Shown: positions 26,777 to 34,822 of the stretch, piece after piece
Layout: every line of letters begins with the position of its first letter
How positions within the stretch are numbered: position 1 is the stretch's first letter
Made by a program: the position numbers and the translations under genes
The notes under the pieces: model-generated
Seen by the model: only the letters and a program-made list of their open reading frames with translations
Told to the model about the DNA's origin: nothing
The model's database searches: none
Assembly: GCA_023439505.1 (NCBI GenBank)
Contig: JAEXNR010000051.1
Span: 35,739 to 99,738 of the forward strand
DNA: 64,000 nt
Origin: Bacillota bacterium
Lineage (GTDB): Bacteria > Bacillota > Clostridia > Lachnospirales > Lachnospiraceae
Direction of reading: 5' to 3'

Positions 26777-26840
26777 CAGGTCTGGCAGGCTGTATCAGCA
26801 TGGCTGTTATATGATGCAGCTGAGGCAGCAGCCGGACCTG
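26777..26840 (+). other. Intercistronic stem-loop between ridA-like and 2Fe-2S genes
   Basis: CAGGTCTGGC (26777-26786) pairs with GCCGGACCTG (26831-26840, one G-U). Inside, CTGTATCA (26790-26797) pairs with TGATGCAG (26812-26819, one G-U). No T run follows, so a processing or mRNA-stability role is more likely than termination. Confidence 0.65.
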
Positions 26841-26882
26841 GCTGTAATATGTGATGGTTAGGGGAAGGAGCTTTCGGCGAAT

Positions 26883-27203
26883 ATGTGTATGAGAGTAGAG
26901 AATCATGTGATTCTTCATGTGGGTCATAAAGAGGAACCGGTTGATATTACGGTGGATGACAGAGTCATCAAGGCTTTTGAGGGCGAACCCATACTTGCGG
27001 CCCTGATTGCCAACGAAATCAAAATTAATCGGTACACTGTGAAGAAGCAGGAACCAAGAGGATTGTTTTGCGGGATCGGACAATGTACGGACTGTGCCAT
27101 GATCGTGGATGGTCAGCCCAATGTCAGAACCTGCATTACGCCTGTGAGAGCGGGAATGGTTATACAAACACAGAATGGATTGGCAGGTGGAATAAAGTCA
27201 TGA
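26883..27203 (+). CDS. 2Fe-2S ferredoxin-like subunit of an amine/imino-acid oxidase complex (HcnA type)
   Basis: 106 residues. Plant-type ferredoxin fold with the CxxxxCxxC ... C arrangement: Cys63, Cys68, Cys71 and Cys84 (LFCGIGQCTDC ... VRTC). This is the small subunit form seen in HcnA, sarcosine oxidase alpha N-terminus and D-hydroxyproline dehydrogenase complexes. The stop codon overlaps the next ATG (ATGA). It transfers electrons from the flavin subunits. ATG 26883 has GAAGGAG upstream; an ATG two codons later is also possible. Confidence 0.85.
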   Translation: MCMRVENHVILHVGHKEEPVDITVDDRVIKAFEGEPILAALIANEIKINRYTVKKQEPRGLFCGIGQCTDCAMIVDGQPNVRTCITPVRAGMVIQTQNGLAGGIKS

Positions 27204-28333
27204 CAGAAAAAGATATTATCATTATTGGTGCCGGTCCTGCCGGTCTTGCAGCGGCAATCGAAGCGAGTAAGACGGGAGCGAAGGTACTGGTTGCGGATCT
27301 GAATATGAAACCCGGCGGACAGTTATTTAAACAAATTCATAAATTTTTCGGTTCCAGCGCCCATCAGTCCGGCACAAGAGGAACGGATATCGGAACCTCA
27401 TTGTTGGAGCAGGCACAGGCAAACGGTGTTGACATCTGGCTGAAAAGTACGGTAATCGGTTTGTTCCCCGGGTCCAAGGTAGCAATAGAAAAAGATCTGG
27501 GTGATAACAAGAAAGAGCTGATTACCCTGACAGCGAAGAAAATCATCGTTGCCACCGGAGCCTCAGAGAATGTCATTCGGTTTAAAGGCTGGACCATACC
27601 CGGGGTTATGGGGGCAGGGGCTGCACAGACCATGATTAATGTGAATCATGTAAAGCCAGGTAAGAAGATCGTTATGGTTGGAAGCGGTAATGTGGGACTG
27701 ATTGTTTCCTATCAATTGATGCAGGCCGGATGTGATGTGGTAGCATTGGTGGAAGCTGCACCAAAGATCGGGGGCTATGCGGTGCATGCCGCCAAGATTC
27801 GCAGGGCAGGTGTTCCTGTCTATACCGGGCACACTGTTGTCGAAGCAATTGCAGGGGAGGATGGCTGTGTGAAGGAAGCTGTCCTTGCAGAGGTGGATGC
27901 CAATTTTTCTCCGATTGCGGGAACGCACAAGAAGATAGAAGCGGATACCATTACCATTGCGGCAGGACTAAAACCGACAGCAGAATTACCCAGATTGATG
28001 AATTGTGAATTTACCTTTAACGGCGCTTTTGGCGGGTGGATTCCGCTGCATAATGAGAAAATGGAGACCAGCGTGGAAGGGATCTATGTTGCCGGTGATG
28101 CCACGGGAGTCGAAGAGGCGAATACTGCTTTGGAGGAAGGAAGAATTGCAGGAATCTCGGCGGCGCAAGCCTTAGGATATCTGAAGAAAGAACAAGCCGA
28201 CACCATGAGAAGTGTGATCTGGAGCAGACTGGATGCACTTCGAATGGGGCCTTTTGGGGAGAGACGGCTTTTAGAGAAAGAAAATATTATGAAGGAATAT
28301 CAGGAGAAAATCTCGTCAGTGATGATTTCATAA
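27200..28333 (+). CDS. FAD-dependent oxidoreductase subunit (OoxA/HcnB-like, without the Fe-S tail)
   Basis: 377 residues from ATG 27200. Two Rossmann motifs: FAD-binding GAGPAG (10-15) in DIIIIGAGPAGLAAAIEASK, and a central VGSGNVGLIVSYQL near 160. ATG motif IYVAGDATGVEEAN near 295 for FAD. Homologous subunits of opine oxidase (OoxA) and HcnB carry a C-terminal bacterioferritin-associated-ferredoxin-like domain. Here the protein ends without it, and the domain is encoded separately two genes downstream. The subunit probably takes electrons from the substrate-oxidising DadA-like subunit and passes them via Fe-S clusters to an anaerobic acceptor. Confidence 0.85.
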   Translation: MTEKDIIIIGAGPAGLAAAIEASKTGAKVLVADLNMKPGGQLFKQIHKFFGSSAHQSGTRGTDIGTSLLEQAQANGVDIWLKSTVIGLFPGSKVAIEKDLGDNKKELITLTAKKIIVATGASENVIRFKGWTIPGVMGAGAAQTMINVNHVKPGKKIVMVGSGNVGLIVSYQLMQAGCDVVALVEAAPKIGGYAVHAAKIRRAGVPVYTGHTVVEAIAGEDGCVKEAVLAEVDANFSPIAGTHKKIEADTITIAAGLKPTAELPRLMNCEFTFNGAFGGWIPLHNEKMETSVEGIYVAGDATGVEEANTALEEGRIAGISAAQALGYLKKEQADTMRSVIWSRLDALRMGPFGERRLLEKENIMKEYQEKISSVMIS

Positions 28334-28350
28334 AGAAAGGAGGGAGTAAA

Positions 28351-28857
28351 ATGGCATTAATTAAAACAGGTTATCTGGAGTTGGAGGAGCTTTTGCAGCT
28401 GCAGAAGCTTCCTTCCAATGACCGATATGCGAAAGGTCCCGTGGCAGTGATTGAGTGTGTTCAGGAAATCCCCTGTAATCCCTGCGAGGCAGCCTGCAAA
28501 TTCGGTGCAATTATGATCGGCGATCCCATCACCAACTTACCGGTACTATCGGAGGAAAAATGCAGCGGCTGCGGGATCTGTGTATCAAAATGCCCGGGGC
28601 TGGCAATCTTTGTGGTGAATAAAGCATACACACAACACACGGCAACGGTATCCTTTCCTTATGAATATTTTCCCACGCCCAAAGAGGGAATGTGCGTAAA
28701 GGCTGTGGACCGTAAGGGAGAGTATCTATGTGATGCTGTTGTTATCAAGGTTATGAATCCGAAAAGCTTTGATCATACCCCGGTGGTGACGATTGAAATT
28801 CCCAAAGAGTTATCCGATGAGGTTCGCAGTATGCAAAGAGAAGTGTTTTATCGATAG
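28351..28857 (+). CDS. 4Fe-4S ferredoxin-like subunit of the oxidase complex
   Basis: 168 residues. One regular cluster motif CxxCxxCxxxCP (Cys71, 74, 77, 81; CSGCGICVSKCPG). A second, irregular set is Cys36, 42, 45 and 49 (ECVQEIPCNPCEAACK), together enough for two clusters. The C-terminal 70 residues are a small beta-rich domain without cysteine motifs beyond Cys111 and Cys125. Located between the FAD subunit and the BFD-like subunit, so it likely extends the electron path of the complex toward ferredoxin. An additional ferredoxin subunit of this sort also occurs in archaeal multi-subunit L-proline dehydrogenases. Confidence 0.82.
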   Translation: MALIKTGYLELEELLQLQKLPSNDRYAKGPVAVIECVQEIPCNPCEAACKFGAIMIGDPITNLPVLSEEKCSGCGICVSKCPGLAIFVVNKAYTQHTATVSFPYEYFPTPKEGMCVKAVDRKGEYLCDAVVIKVMNPKSFDHTPVVTIEIPKELSDEVRSMQREVFYR

Positions 28858-28949
28858 GACTTCGTTTGAATGATCAGGATGAAGTGCAGCATCCTTACAG
28901 ATGGATGGAAAAGAGCGGGATAGGAAAGTTGTGGACGGAGGTTGTTGGA

Positions 28950-29234
28950 ATGAGCCAATGGATAGATGATAATATGATCGTTTGCAGATGCGAAGAAATT
29001 ACACTGGGAGAAATAAAACAGGCAATTTCTGAGGGCGCTAGAGATGTTACAGGTGTAAAGCGCCGGGTAAGAGCCGGGATGGGGTTATGTCAGGGACGAA
29101 CCTGTGAGCGGCTGGTTCAGCAGATTTTATGTCAGGAACTGGGAATCAATGCGGCAGATACAGGCAGATCATCAGCAAGACCCCCGGTCAGACCCATTAC
29201 ATTCGGAGAAATTGCAGAGGGGGTAGTGGAATAA
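28950..29234 (+). CDS. BFD-like 2Fe-2S protein, detached C-terminal domain of an OoxA/HcnB subunit
   Basis: 94 residues from ATG 28950, with GGAGG eight bases upstream; a TTG 28 codons earlier is in frame but poorer. BFD-like cysteines Cys12 and Cys14 (VCRCEE) and Cys47 and Cys52 (LCQGRTC). The C-terminal tail ARPPVRPITFGEIAE is the tail typical of OoxA/HcnB-type oxidase subunits, supporting origin by gene splitting. Its TAA overlaps the next ATG by one base. It probably holds a [2Fe-2S] cluster between the flavin subunits. Confidence 0.85.
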   Translation: MSQWIDDNMIVCRCEEITLGEIKQAISEGARDVTGVKRRVRAGMGLCQGRTCERLVQQILCQELGINAADTGRSSARPPVRPITFGEIAEGVVE

Positions 29235-30415
29235 TGGAAGTATTTGATGTTACAGTGATCGGTGCGGGCGCCATCGGAACCAGTGTCGCCTATCATCTGT
29301 GTGAAAAGGGATTATCAGTGGCCTTGATTGACAGAGGGGATATTGCAAGCGGAACCTCCAGTCATTGTGATGCGGTTGCTCTGATCTGTGATAAACAGCC
29401 GGGGATTGATACCCTGATGGGTCAGGCAAGTATCGATCATTTTAAAGAACTGGCGGATAAATTTGAATATGATTTTGAATATGATCCCAAAGGATGCCTT
29501 TATGTCTGTGAGACAGAGGCAGAATATGAGGAAGCCGAAAAATATGTGGCTCAGCAGGCTGCAGATGGATATGAGATGCGCATGGTAGACAGAAATGAAC
29601 TGTGTGAGATGGAGCCTTTTATAGCAAAGGATCTGGTAGGGGGGATCTATACCCCGGGGAAAAGTGCAATAGCTGTCAGCCCGTATAAGGTATGCTTTGC
29701 TTTTACGCAGGAAGCAAGGAAAAAGGGACTCAAAGTGTTTCCGTACTGCCATATTAACCGGATCGTACTGAATCAAAACACCAATGCGGTCGAGGCAATT
29801 GATACGGATCAGGGAATGATTTATACCAATAAAGTAGTGAATTGCGGCGGTCCATGGGCGCCGGATCTTGGGGCATTGGTAGGAATTGAGATACCGATTC
29901 AGCCAAGAAAAGGAATGAATCTGGTCTCAGAACAGACGCAGCGGATCTGCTTTCATAAGATATTGGAGTTTGGTTATATGATGTCAAAATTCGATCATAT
30001 TAACTTTAAACGAAATGTCAGCCCGCTGGTGGAAGAATATAATGTTGCATTTAATATTGAATATACAAGAGCAAATAATCTTCTGGTTGGCGGGTATCGC
30101 GGTTTTCGGGGATTTGATATCCGAACGGAGATCGAAGCCATGAAAGCAATTGCAGAACGGGCACTTCGATTTTATCCTGCGCTAAAGGATGTCAACTGTA
30201 TCAGAAGTTATGCGGGAGTCCGGCCCTTTGTCAAGGATCATCTGCCCATCGTATCCGATGTGGATTCGGTACCCGGTTATTATATTGCGGCAGGTCATGA
30301 AGGGGACGGAATTTGTTTTTCACCAATCACCGGTAAACTGATGGCCCAGATTATCACCGGTGAAACAACTGATTTTGATATCAGCAATCTTGATTTTGCA
30401 AGATTTGCCGGATAA
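29234..30415 (+). CDS. FAD-dependent amino-acid oxidase/dehydrogenase subunit (DadA/OoxB-like)
   Basis: 393 residues from ATG 29234. DAO-fold flavoprotein: GAGAIG (10-15) in VTVIGAGAIGTSVAYHL, DRGDIASGTSSH near residue 35, a middle substrate domain, and the FAD C-terminal segment GYYIAAGHEGDGICFSPITGK near 348. Related to glycine oxidase, sarcosine oxidase beta and opine oxidase OoxB. It is the likely substrate-oxidising subunit, acting on a secondary or D-amino acid to give an imine. The substrate cannot be read from the sequence. In an anaerobe, electrons should leave through the Fe-S subunits, not to O2. Confidence 0.87.
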   Translation: MEVFDVTVIGAGAIGTSVAYHLCEKGLSVALIDRGDIASGTSSHCDAVALICDKQPGIDTLMGQASIDHFKELADKFEYDFEYDPKGCLYVCETEAEYEEAEKYVAQQAADGYEMRMVDRNELCEMEPFIAKDLVGGIYTPGKSAIAVSPYKVCFAFTQEARKKGLKVFPYCHINRIVLNQNTNAVEAIDTDQGMIYTNKVVNCGGPWAPDLGALVGIEIPIQPRKGMNLVSEQTQRICFHKILEFGYMMSKFDHINFKRNVSPLVEEYNVAFNIEYTRANNLLVGGYRGFRGFDIRTEIEAMKAIAERALRFYPALKDVNCIRSYAGVRPFVKDHLPIVSDVDSVPGYYIAAGHEGDGICFSPITGKLMAQIITGETTDFDISNLDFARFAG

Positions 30416-30432
30416 AAGGAGGCTGGACAGCG

Positions 30433-31215
30433 ATGGAACATGCGCCTTACGGATATATCACTACCCGGGATCAACACATCAGGGTAACAATGGGCAGGGG
30501 ACAGAATATTGCAGGATTCCCCATAGGTATTATCTATATTGATGATGTCTGGTATCCAATGATGCCCGGGAATATTGTAAATGGTTATACCTTTGATTTC
30601 CCGGTCAGGTTAAAGGCAGTGACAGGACTTGATATTCCCAATCTTTTTGCAGCGAGAGAGGAAGTATTGGAAAAAGTGACAGAAGCATGTAAGGAGCTTC
30701 AAAGAGAAGGTGTTCGTGCCATCAGTTCGGCCTGCGGATTCTTTGGCAACTTCCAGAAGGAAGTGGCTCAGGCAATGGATATTCCGGTTGCTATCTCCAG
30801 TCTGGTACAATTGCCATGGATTGCTGCGTTAATTAAACCGCAGCAAAAAATCGGAGTATTGACCGCTGATCAGTCGTCCCTTACGGAGAAATTACTGGAA
30901 AACTGTGGTGTTTATGAAGACCTAAGGAACAGACTGGTGATCAGAGATCTTAGGAATGCACCTGAATTCTCCTGTATTTTAGAGGGACGGGGTGAATTCG
31001 AGAACGGTATCGTAGAGCAGGAAGTGGTTAACGCCGCCCTGGAAATTATGAAGGAAGATCCGCAGACAGGAGCGATTTTATTAGAGTGCAGTGATATGCC
31101 TCCCTATGCCCATGCAGTGCAAAGGGCTGTCTCGCTTCCGGTATTTGACTTTACCACTTTAATCAGATGGATGCATACCGCAGTATGTCAAAAGCCTTAT
31201 GAAGGTTTTATCTAA
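30433..31215 (+). CDS. Aspartate/glutamate racemase-family protein
   Basis: 260 residues. Two active-site-type cysteines at positions expected for the two-base racemase family: Cys101 in SSACGFFGNFQ and Cys219 in LLECSDMPPYAH. N-terminal half contains GIIYIDDVWYPMMPGNIVN. The family includes Asp/Glu racemases, hydantoin racemase, maleate isomerase and arylmalonate decarboxylases, so stereochemical conversion of the substrate is likely but not specific. The gene starts 17 bp after the oxidase gene with GGAGG upstream and precedes the AEC transporter. It may convert an L-form substrate into the D-form used by the DadA-like oxidase. Confidence 0.72.
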   Translation: MEHAPYGYITTRDQHIRVTMGRGQNIAGFPIGIIYIDDVWYPMMPGNIVNGYTFDFPVRLKAVTGLDIPNLFAAREEVLEKVTEACKELQREGVRAISSACGFFGNFQKEVAQAMDIPVAISSLVQLPWIAALIKPQQKIGVLTADQSSLTEKLLENCGVYEDLRNRLVIRDLRNAPEFSCILEGRGEFENGIVEQEVVNAALEIMKEDPQTGAILLECSDMPPYAHAVQRAVSLPVFDFTTLIRWMHTAVCQKPYEGFI

Positions 31216-31242
31216 ACATCAGGAAAGGAGGGGAGACTGCCT

Positions 31243-32163
31243 CTGAATACATTATTTCAACTAATTACTAAAATATTTCTGATGATTGCTTTCGGATTCT
31301 TCTTAAAGAAGAAACGCTTGATTACATTAGAGCTGCAGCAGGGACTGACGTCCCTGTTATTAAAAGCGATTTTACCGGTTAGTATTTTATCTTCCGCAAA
31401 TTCGGAATTTACCCAAGGCGAAGTAACAAACATGCTGTATATGGTGATAATTGCAGCAGGATATTATCTCTGTGCGTTAATTCTAATGACCGTACTCAGT
31501 AAAATTCTGCCGATGAAAGGAAAATCAAAATCGGTTTTTATTACCATGTCTGTGTTTGCCAACACAGCATTCATTGGCTTTCCCCTGATTACAGAATTAT
31601 ACGGGAATAACGGAATGATTTACGCGATCATTTATAACCTGTTTTATCAGTTGTTTTTCTTTACCTATGGTGTCAGCTTATTAAGCGGAAACGGTGGTTT
31701 TGAATTGAAATCCATCTATAAGAATGTTGTGACGATCGCTTCCCTCGCATCCATCAGTATCTTCCTGTCGCCGTTTCGATTTCCTGAAGCCATCGCATCC
31801 GCTATGTCATCCATCGGATCCATGACCGTTCCGATTTCCATGATAATCATTGGATGCAGTCTGGCTGATATCAGGTTGTTGGATATATTAAAGGATATTT
31901 TTTCATATCTGGTTTCCGCGTTGAGACTAATCCTGTTCCCCATCTGTCTGCTATTACTCTTAAGGATTTTAAAGGTTCCGGTGGGGGTTGCGGCTGTGGC
32001 GACCATAATGACAGCGCTTCCGGCAGGTTCCCTGAATGCGATCTATGCCCAGCAATATCAGTGTGATCCGGATTATGCCACGCGAACGGTGGTACAGACA
32101 ATGCTTCTGATGATTGTCACCATACCACTGATGATCGTATTGATCAGCATCCTGTTACCGTAA
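31243..32163 (+). CDS. AEC-family auxin efflux carrier-like transporter, probable CTG start
   Basis: 306 residues if begun at CTG 31243; the first standard start, ATG 31282, lies 50 bp from any ribosome binding site. GGAGGGGAG sits 7-11 bases before the CTG. The added 13 residues (LNTLFQLITKIFL) complete the usual first membrane helix. About ten membrane segments in two repeated halves, with the NTAFIGFPLI and PVSILSSA patterns of AEC carriers. Members export or import malonate-like acids and other organic anions. The position at the end of the island suggests export of a product or import of an organic-acid substrate. The CTG start is inference. Confidence 0.82.
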   Translation: MNTLFQLITKIFLMIAFGFFLKKKRLITLELQQGLTSLLLKAILPVSILSSANSEFTQGEVTNMLYMVIIAAGYYLCALILMTVLSKILPMKGKSKSVFITMSVFANTAFIGFPLITELYGNNGMIYAIIYNLFYQLFFFTYGVSLLSGNGGFELKSIYKNVVTIASLASISIFLSPFRFPEAIASAMSSIGSMTVPISMIIIGCSLADIRLLDILKDIFSYLVSALRLILFPICLLLLLRILKVPVGVAAVATIMTALPAGSLNAIYAQQYQCDPDYATRTVVQTMLLMIVTIPLMIVLISILLP

Positions 32164-32184
32164 TCATCACAATAAGACGCAGAG

Positions 32185-32216
32185 TTGACAAAATGATAAA
32201 AAGCGCTAATATAAGA
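32185..32216 (+). promoter_or_regulatory. Promoter of the GntR-family regulator
   Basis: TTGACA (32185-32190) is consensus. The -10 lies at TATAAG (32210-32215, spacing 19) or the overlapping TAATAT (spacing 16). It is directly followed by the palindromic operator. Confidence 0.6.
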
Positions 32217-32230
32217 TAGGACGATCCTAT
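32216..32230. promoter_or_regulatory. Palindromic operator candidate of the GntR regulator
   Basis: ATAGGACGATCCTAT is an inverted repeat with perfect 6-bp arms around CGA. It starts just downstream of the -10 region and about 23 bp before the start codon, a position that would block transcription. FadR/FCD-type regulators commonly bind such short palindromes. I did not see the same palindrome upstream of the importer gene. Confidence 0.6.
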
Positions 32231-32252
32231 TTTGGACGGAAGGAGCAATTAA

Positions 32253-32915
32253 ATGACAGAGTTACTATATAATACAATTGCTGTTGAGATAGAACATAAG
32301 ATTAAATCGGGCATTCTATCAGAAAATGAGAAATTGCCTTCTGAACGGGTTTTGGCAGAAAACTACGGAGTCAGCAGGACTGTTATAAGAGAGGCCTTAA
32401 AGGTATTGAATGAAAAGGGGTTTGTTAAAATCATGACAGGCAGAGGAAACTATGTGTCAATACCCCAGGAGGAAGATTTAATTGATAAATTTGAAACTGC
32501 CATCGATAACAGTAAGATTAATCAAAGTGATATCATAGAAGCAAGGGAAATAATCGAAACTGCCATATCAAAGAGGGTAATCAGAAGTGTCACCAAAGAA
32601 GATATTATCTCTTTGAAGGAAATTTATAAAGAGATGGAAGATTGTTTTTATGATAGTGAGTCTTATGCAAAACTAGATGCCAGATTCCATTTACAGCTTG
32701 CCGGTTGTACGAAGAATAATTTGTTGAAATTAATAACGGCAACATTAAATAATGTTACGGACAGAAGATTAATTTCCAACAATATTCAGGTGAGACAAAA
32801 CGCGCATAAAGAACATCTGGCTATTATCAGGGCAATCGAAGAAAGAAACAGCGATAAATTGCTGGAAGCAATTACACAGCATATTAATTGTTTTAAAGAA
32901 CATATGCAGGAATAA
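32253..32915 (+). CDS. GntR-family (FadR/FCD) transcriptional regulator
   Basis: 220 residues. N-terminal winged helix-turn-helix (about 8-72) with LPSERVLAENYGVSRTVIREALKVL. C-terminal all-helical FCD domain (about 80-215), including EAREIIETAIS and the metal-ligand-type residues DARFHLQLAG and HKEHLAIIRAI. GGAAGGAG lies before ATG 32253. FCD regulators usually sense organic acids or amino-acid catabolites. It follows the 15-kb island with its own promoter, so it is the prime candidate regulator of the island and of itself. Confidence 0.9.
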   Translation: MTELLYNTIAVEIEHKIKSGILSENEKLPSERVLAENYGVSRTVIREALKVLNEKGFVKIMTGRGNYVSIPQEEDLIDKFETAIDNSKINQSDIIEAREIIETAISKRVIRSVTKEDIISLKEIYKEMEDCFYDSESYAKLDARFHLQLAGCTKNNLLKLITATLNNVTDRRLISNNIQVRQNAHKEHLAIIRAIEERNSDKLLEAITQHINCFKEHMQE

Positions 32916-32971
32916 CCGAAACCATTGTGTTTTGGATGGGAGTTCACTATGATTGAAAGCATGGGGGAGTT

Positions 32972-33853
32972 ATGAAAAAACTTGCACCGATAGTAATCAT
33001 CTTTGCAGGAATGTTATGGGGGACGATGGGTATCTTTGTCCGAAGACTACAAATGGAGGGGTTCTCCTCCATGGATATTGTATCAATGCGGGCAATGATA
33101 ACGGTTATTCTGATGTTTGTTTTTTTATTATTTTATGATAAACGATTATTGAGAATCCGTATAAAAGATGTCTGGTGTTTTCTTGGAACCGGAGTATGCA
33201 GTATTGTATTTTTCAATTATTGCTATTTTAAAGCAATCACCATGACATCGCTTTCCATTGCATCCATATTGCTTTATACAGCACCGATCATTGTTATGAT
33301 ATTTTCGGTGTTTTTATTTGGTGAAACAATGACAGGTAAGAAACTGCTGGCAATATTGCTGGCTTTCACCGGATGTGTATTTGTTACAGGAATTCTAAGT
33401 AATGCGATAGCGATCAGCATCCGGGGTCTTATGACCGGGCTGGGGGCCGGGTTTGGCTATGCACTTTATAGTATTTTCGGAAGATATGCACTTATGAGAC
33501 GGTATCATTCCTTTACAATCATTCTGTATACCTTTTTCTTTGCAACCATTGGAACTTTTCTGTTTCATCCGATGAGTGGAGCGTTAAATCCTGTACATTG
33601 GGATGGTTCCCTTCTTTTGTTTGGTATTCTCTTAAGTCTGATTACCACGATCCTCCCTTTTCTGTTATATACCTTTGGATTGTCTTATATAGAATCAGGC
33701 AAAGCTTCCATCATGGCTTCTATTGAGCCGGTTGTAGCAACGCTGATCGGGATCTTTCTCTATCATGAAAAGGCGACCCTGCTCCAAAGCATGGGTGTGC
33801 TTCTTGTTATTTCATCCATTATGATTCTTAATACAAAAGAGAGAAGCCGATAA
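32972..33853 (+). CDS. EamA/DMT-family transporter
   Basis: 293 residues with ten predicted membrane helices in two EamA repeats (about residues 6-138 and 150-288). Repeat signatures include MLWGTMGIFVRRLQ at the N-terminus, ILLYTAPIIVMIFS near 100 and SIEPVVATLIGIFLYHE near 252. These are drug/metabolite-superfamily exporters, often of amino acids or metabolites. It starts 57 bp after the GntR gene and may be cotranscribed with it. The substrate is unknown; export of an excess pathway product is possible. Confidence 0.85.
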   Translation: MKKLAPIVIIFAGMLWGTMGIFVRRLQMEGFSSMDIVSMRAMITVILMFVFLLFYDKRLLRIRIKDVWCFLGTGVCSIVFFNYCYFKAITMTSLSIASILLYTAPIIVMIFSVFLFGETMTGKKLLAILLAFTGCVFVTGILSNAIAISIRGLMTGLGAGFGYALYSIFGRYALMRRYHSFTIILYTFFFATIGTFLFHPMSGALNPVHWDGSLLLFGILLSLITTILPFLLYTFGLSYIESGKASIMASIEPVVATLIGIFLYHEKATLLQSMGVLLVISSIMILNTKERSR

Positions 33854-33946
33854 TCAGAGAAAGAGAGTGAGTTCCTCCGGTGCTTGAAATATGTTGTGGT
33901 GCGTGCTATTCTTTAGTAGATCGTGAAGGATAGAAAGCTGGTTTAC

Positions 33947-33988
33947 CACGTTGAATTTATGCGTGCGGGCAAGCAGCATGCGTGGACG
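33947..33988 (+). repeat. 42-bp dispersed hairpin repeat, copy 1
   Basis: Matches the copy at 36423-36464 at 36 of 42 positions, and all six differences are transitions. ATGCGT at positions 13-18 pairs with ATGCGT at 32-37 (two G-U pairs) and the stem can extend by two more pairs. Located in the spacer before the HAD phosphatase gene. Confidence 0.8.
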
Positions 33989-34029
33989 ATGGCGAGAAAT
34001 AAAAACAAAGGGAGGCTTTAACATAACGG

Positions 34030-34698
34030 ATGAAGGAAAAAGGAATCATATTTGACTTTAACGGCACACTTTTATGGGATACCATGCTGCATAATCAGGC
34101 CTGGGATATTTTCTTGAAGCAATATGGGTTTACCCTGACAGAGGAAGAAAAACAAAAAAGAATCCATGGCAGATTAAATCGAGAAATTATATTGGATTTA
34201 TTTGCGGATAACTACTCCGGAGATAAACTCACTGTGGAAGCAGCGGAGCAGTTTGGATTGGAGAAAGAGGCAATATACAGGGAATTGTGTCATGATTTAC
34301 CGGACTTTTCTCTGGCAAATGGGGTGGTTGCCCTGTTTGAACATTTACGGGAGGCGAATATTCCTTTTGTCATTGCCACGGCTTCCGGCTATGAAAACGT
34401 CTCTTTCTATATCCAGGAGTTAAAACTATTGAACTGGTTTCAGGAGGATCACTTGATATACAGTGATGGTACAATGAGGGGAAAGCCGTTTCCGGATCTG
34501 TTTTTGAAAGCTATTGGTGTTCTTGGAATTCGGGCAGAGGATACCATTATATTTGAAGACTCCCCTTCGGGTATCAAAGCAGCAGAGGCAGCAGGTGCGG
34601 GAAAGATTGTGATTGTAAATTCTGCCGATAGTGATTATTCGGAATGGGAAGGAAAGCATTCCATCATTCACAGCTTTAATGAATTTGTCTGGGAGTAA
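34030..34698 (+). CDS. HAD-superfamily hydrolase, phosphoglucomutase-like subfamily
   Basis: 222 residues. HAD motif I reads DFNGTL (residues 8-13), motif II VIATASG near 117, and motif IV FEDSPSGIKAAEAAG near 177. The helical cap between motifs I and II (about 15-90) is of the beta-phosphoglucomutase/phosphatase type. Usual motif I is DxDGT; here the second aspartate is Asn, which in some subfamilies still supports hydrolysis but weakens acid/base help. GGGAGGC lies upstream. Probably a small-molecule phosphatase; the substrate is unknown. Confidence 0.82.
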   Translation: MKEKGIIFDFNGTLLWDTMLHNQAWDIFLKQYGFTLTEEEKQKRIHGRLNREIILDLFADNYSGDKLTVEAAEQFGLEKEAIYRELCHDLPDFSLANGVVALFEHLREANIPFVIATASGYENVSFYIQELKLLNWFQEDHLIYSDGTMRGKPFPDLFLKAIGVLGIRAEDTIIFEDSPSGIKAAEAAGAGKIVIVNSADSDYSEWEGKHSIIHSFNEFVWE

Positions 34699-34822
34699 AC
34701 AGTACAATATATGCAGAAAAATTAATAAAATTTCATAAAAACCCTATGTTTTTCCCCATATTTTGTGTATAATTACACTATTAGTGATTGATATGCTAAA
34801 TAATAGTGAGGGAGAATTAGGA

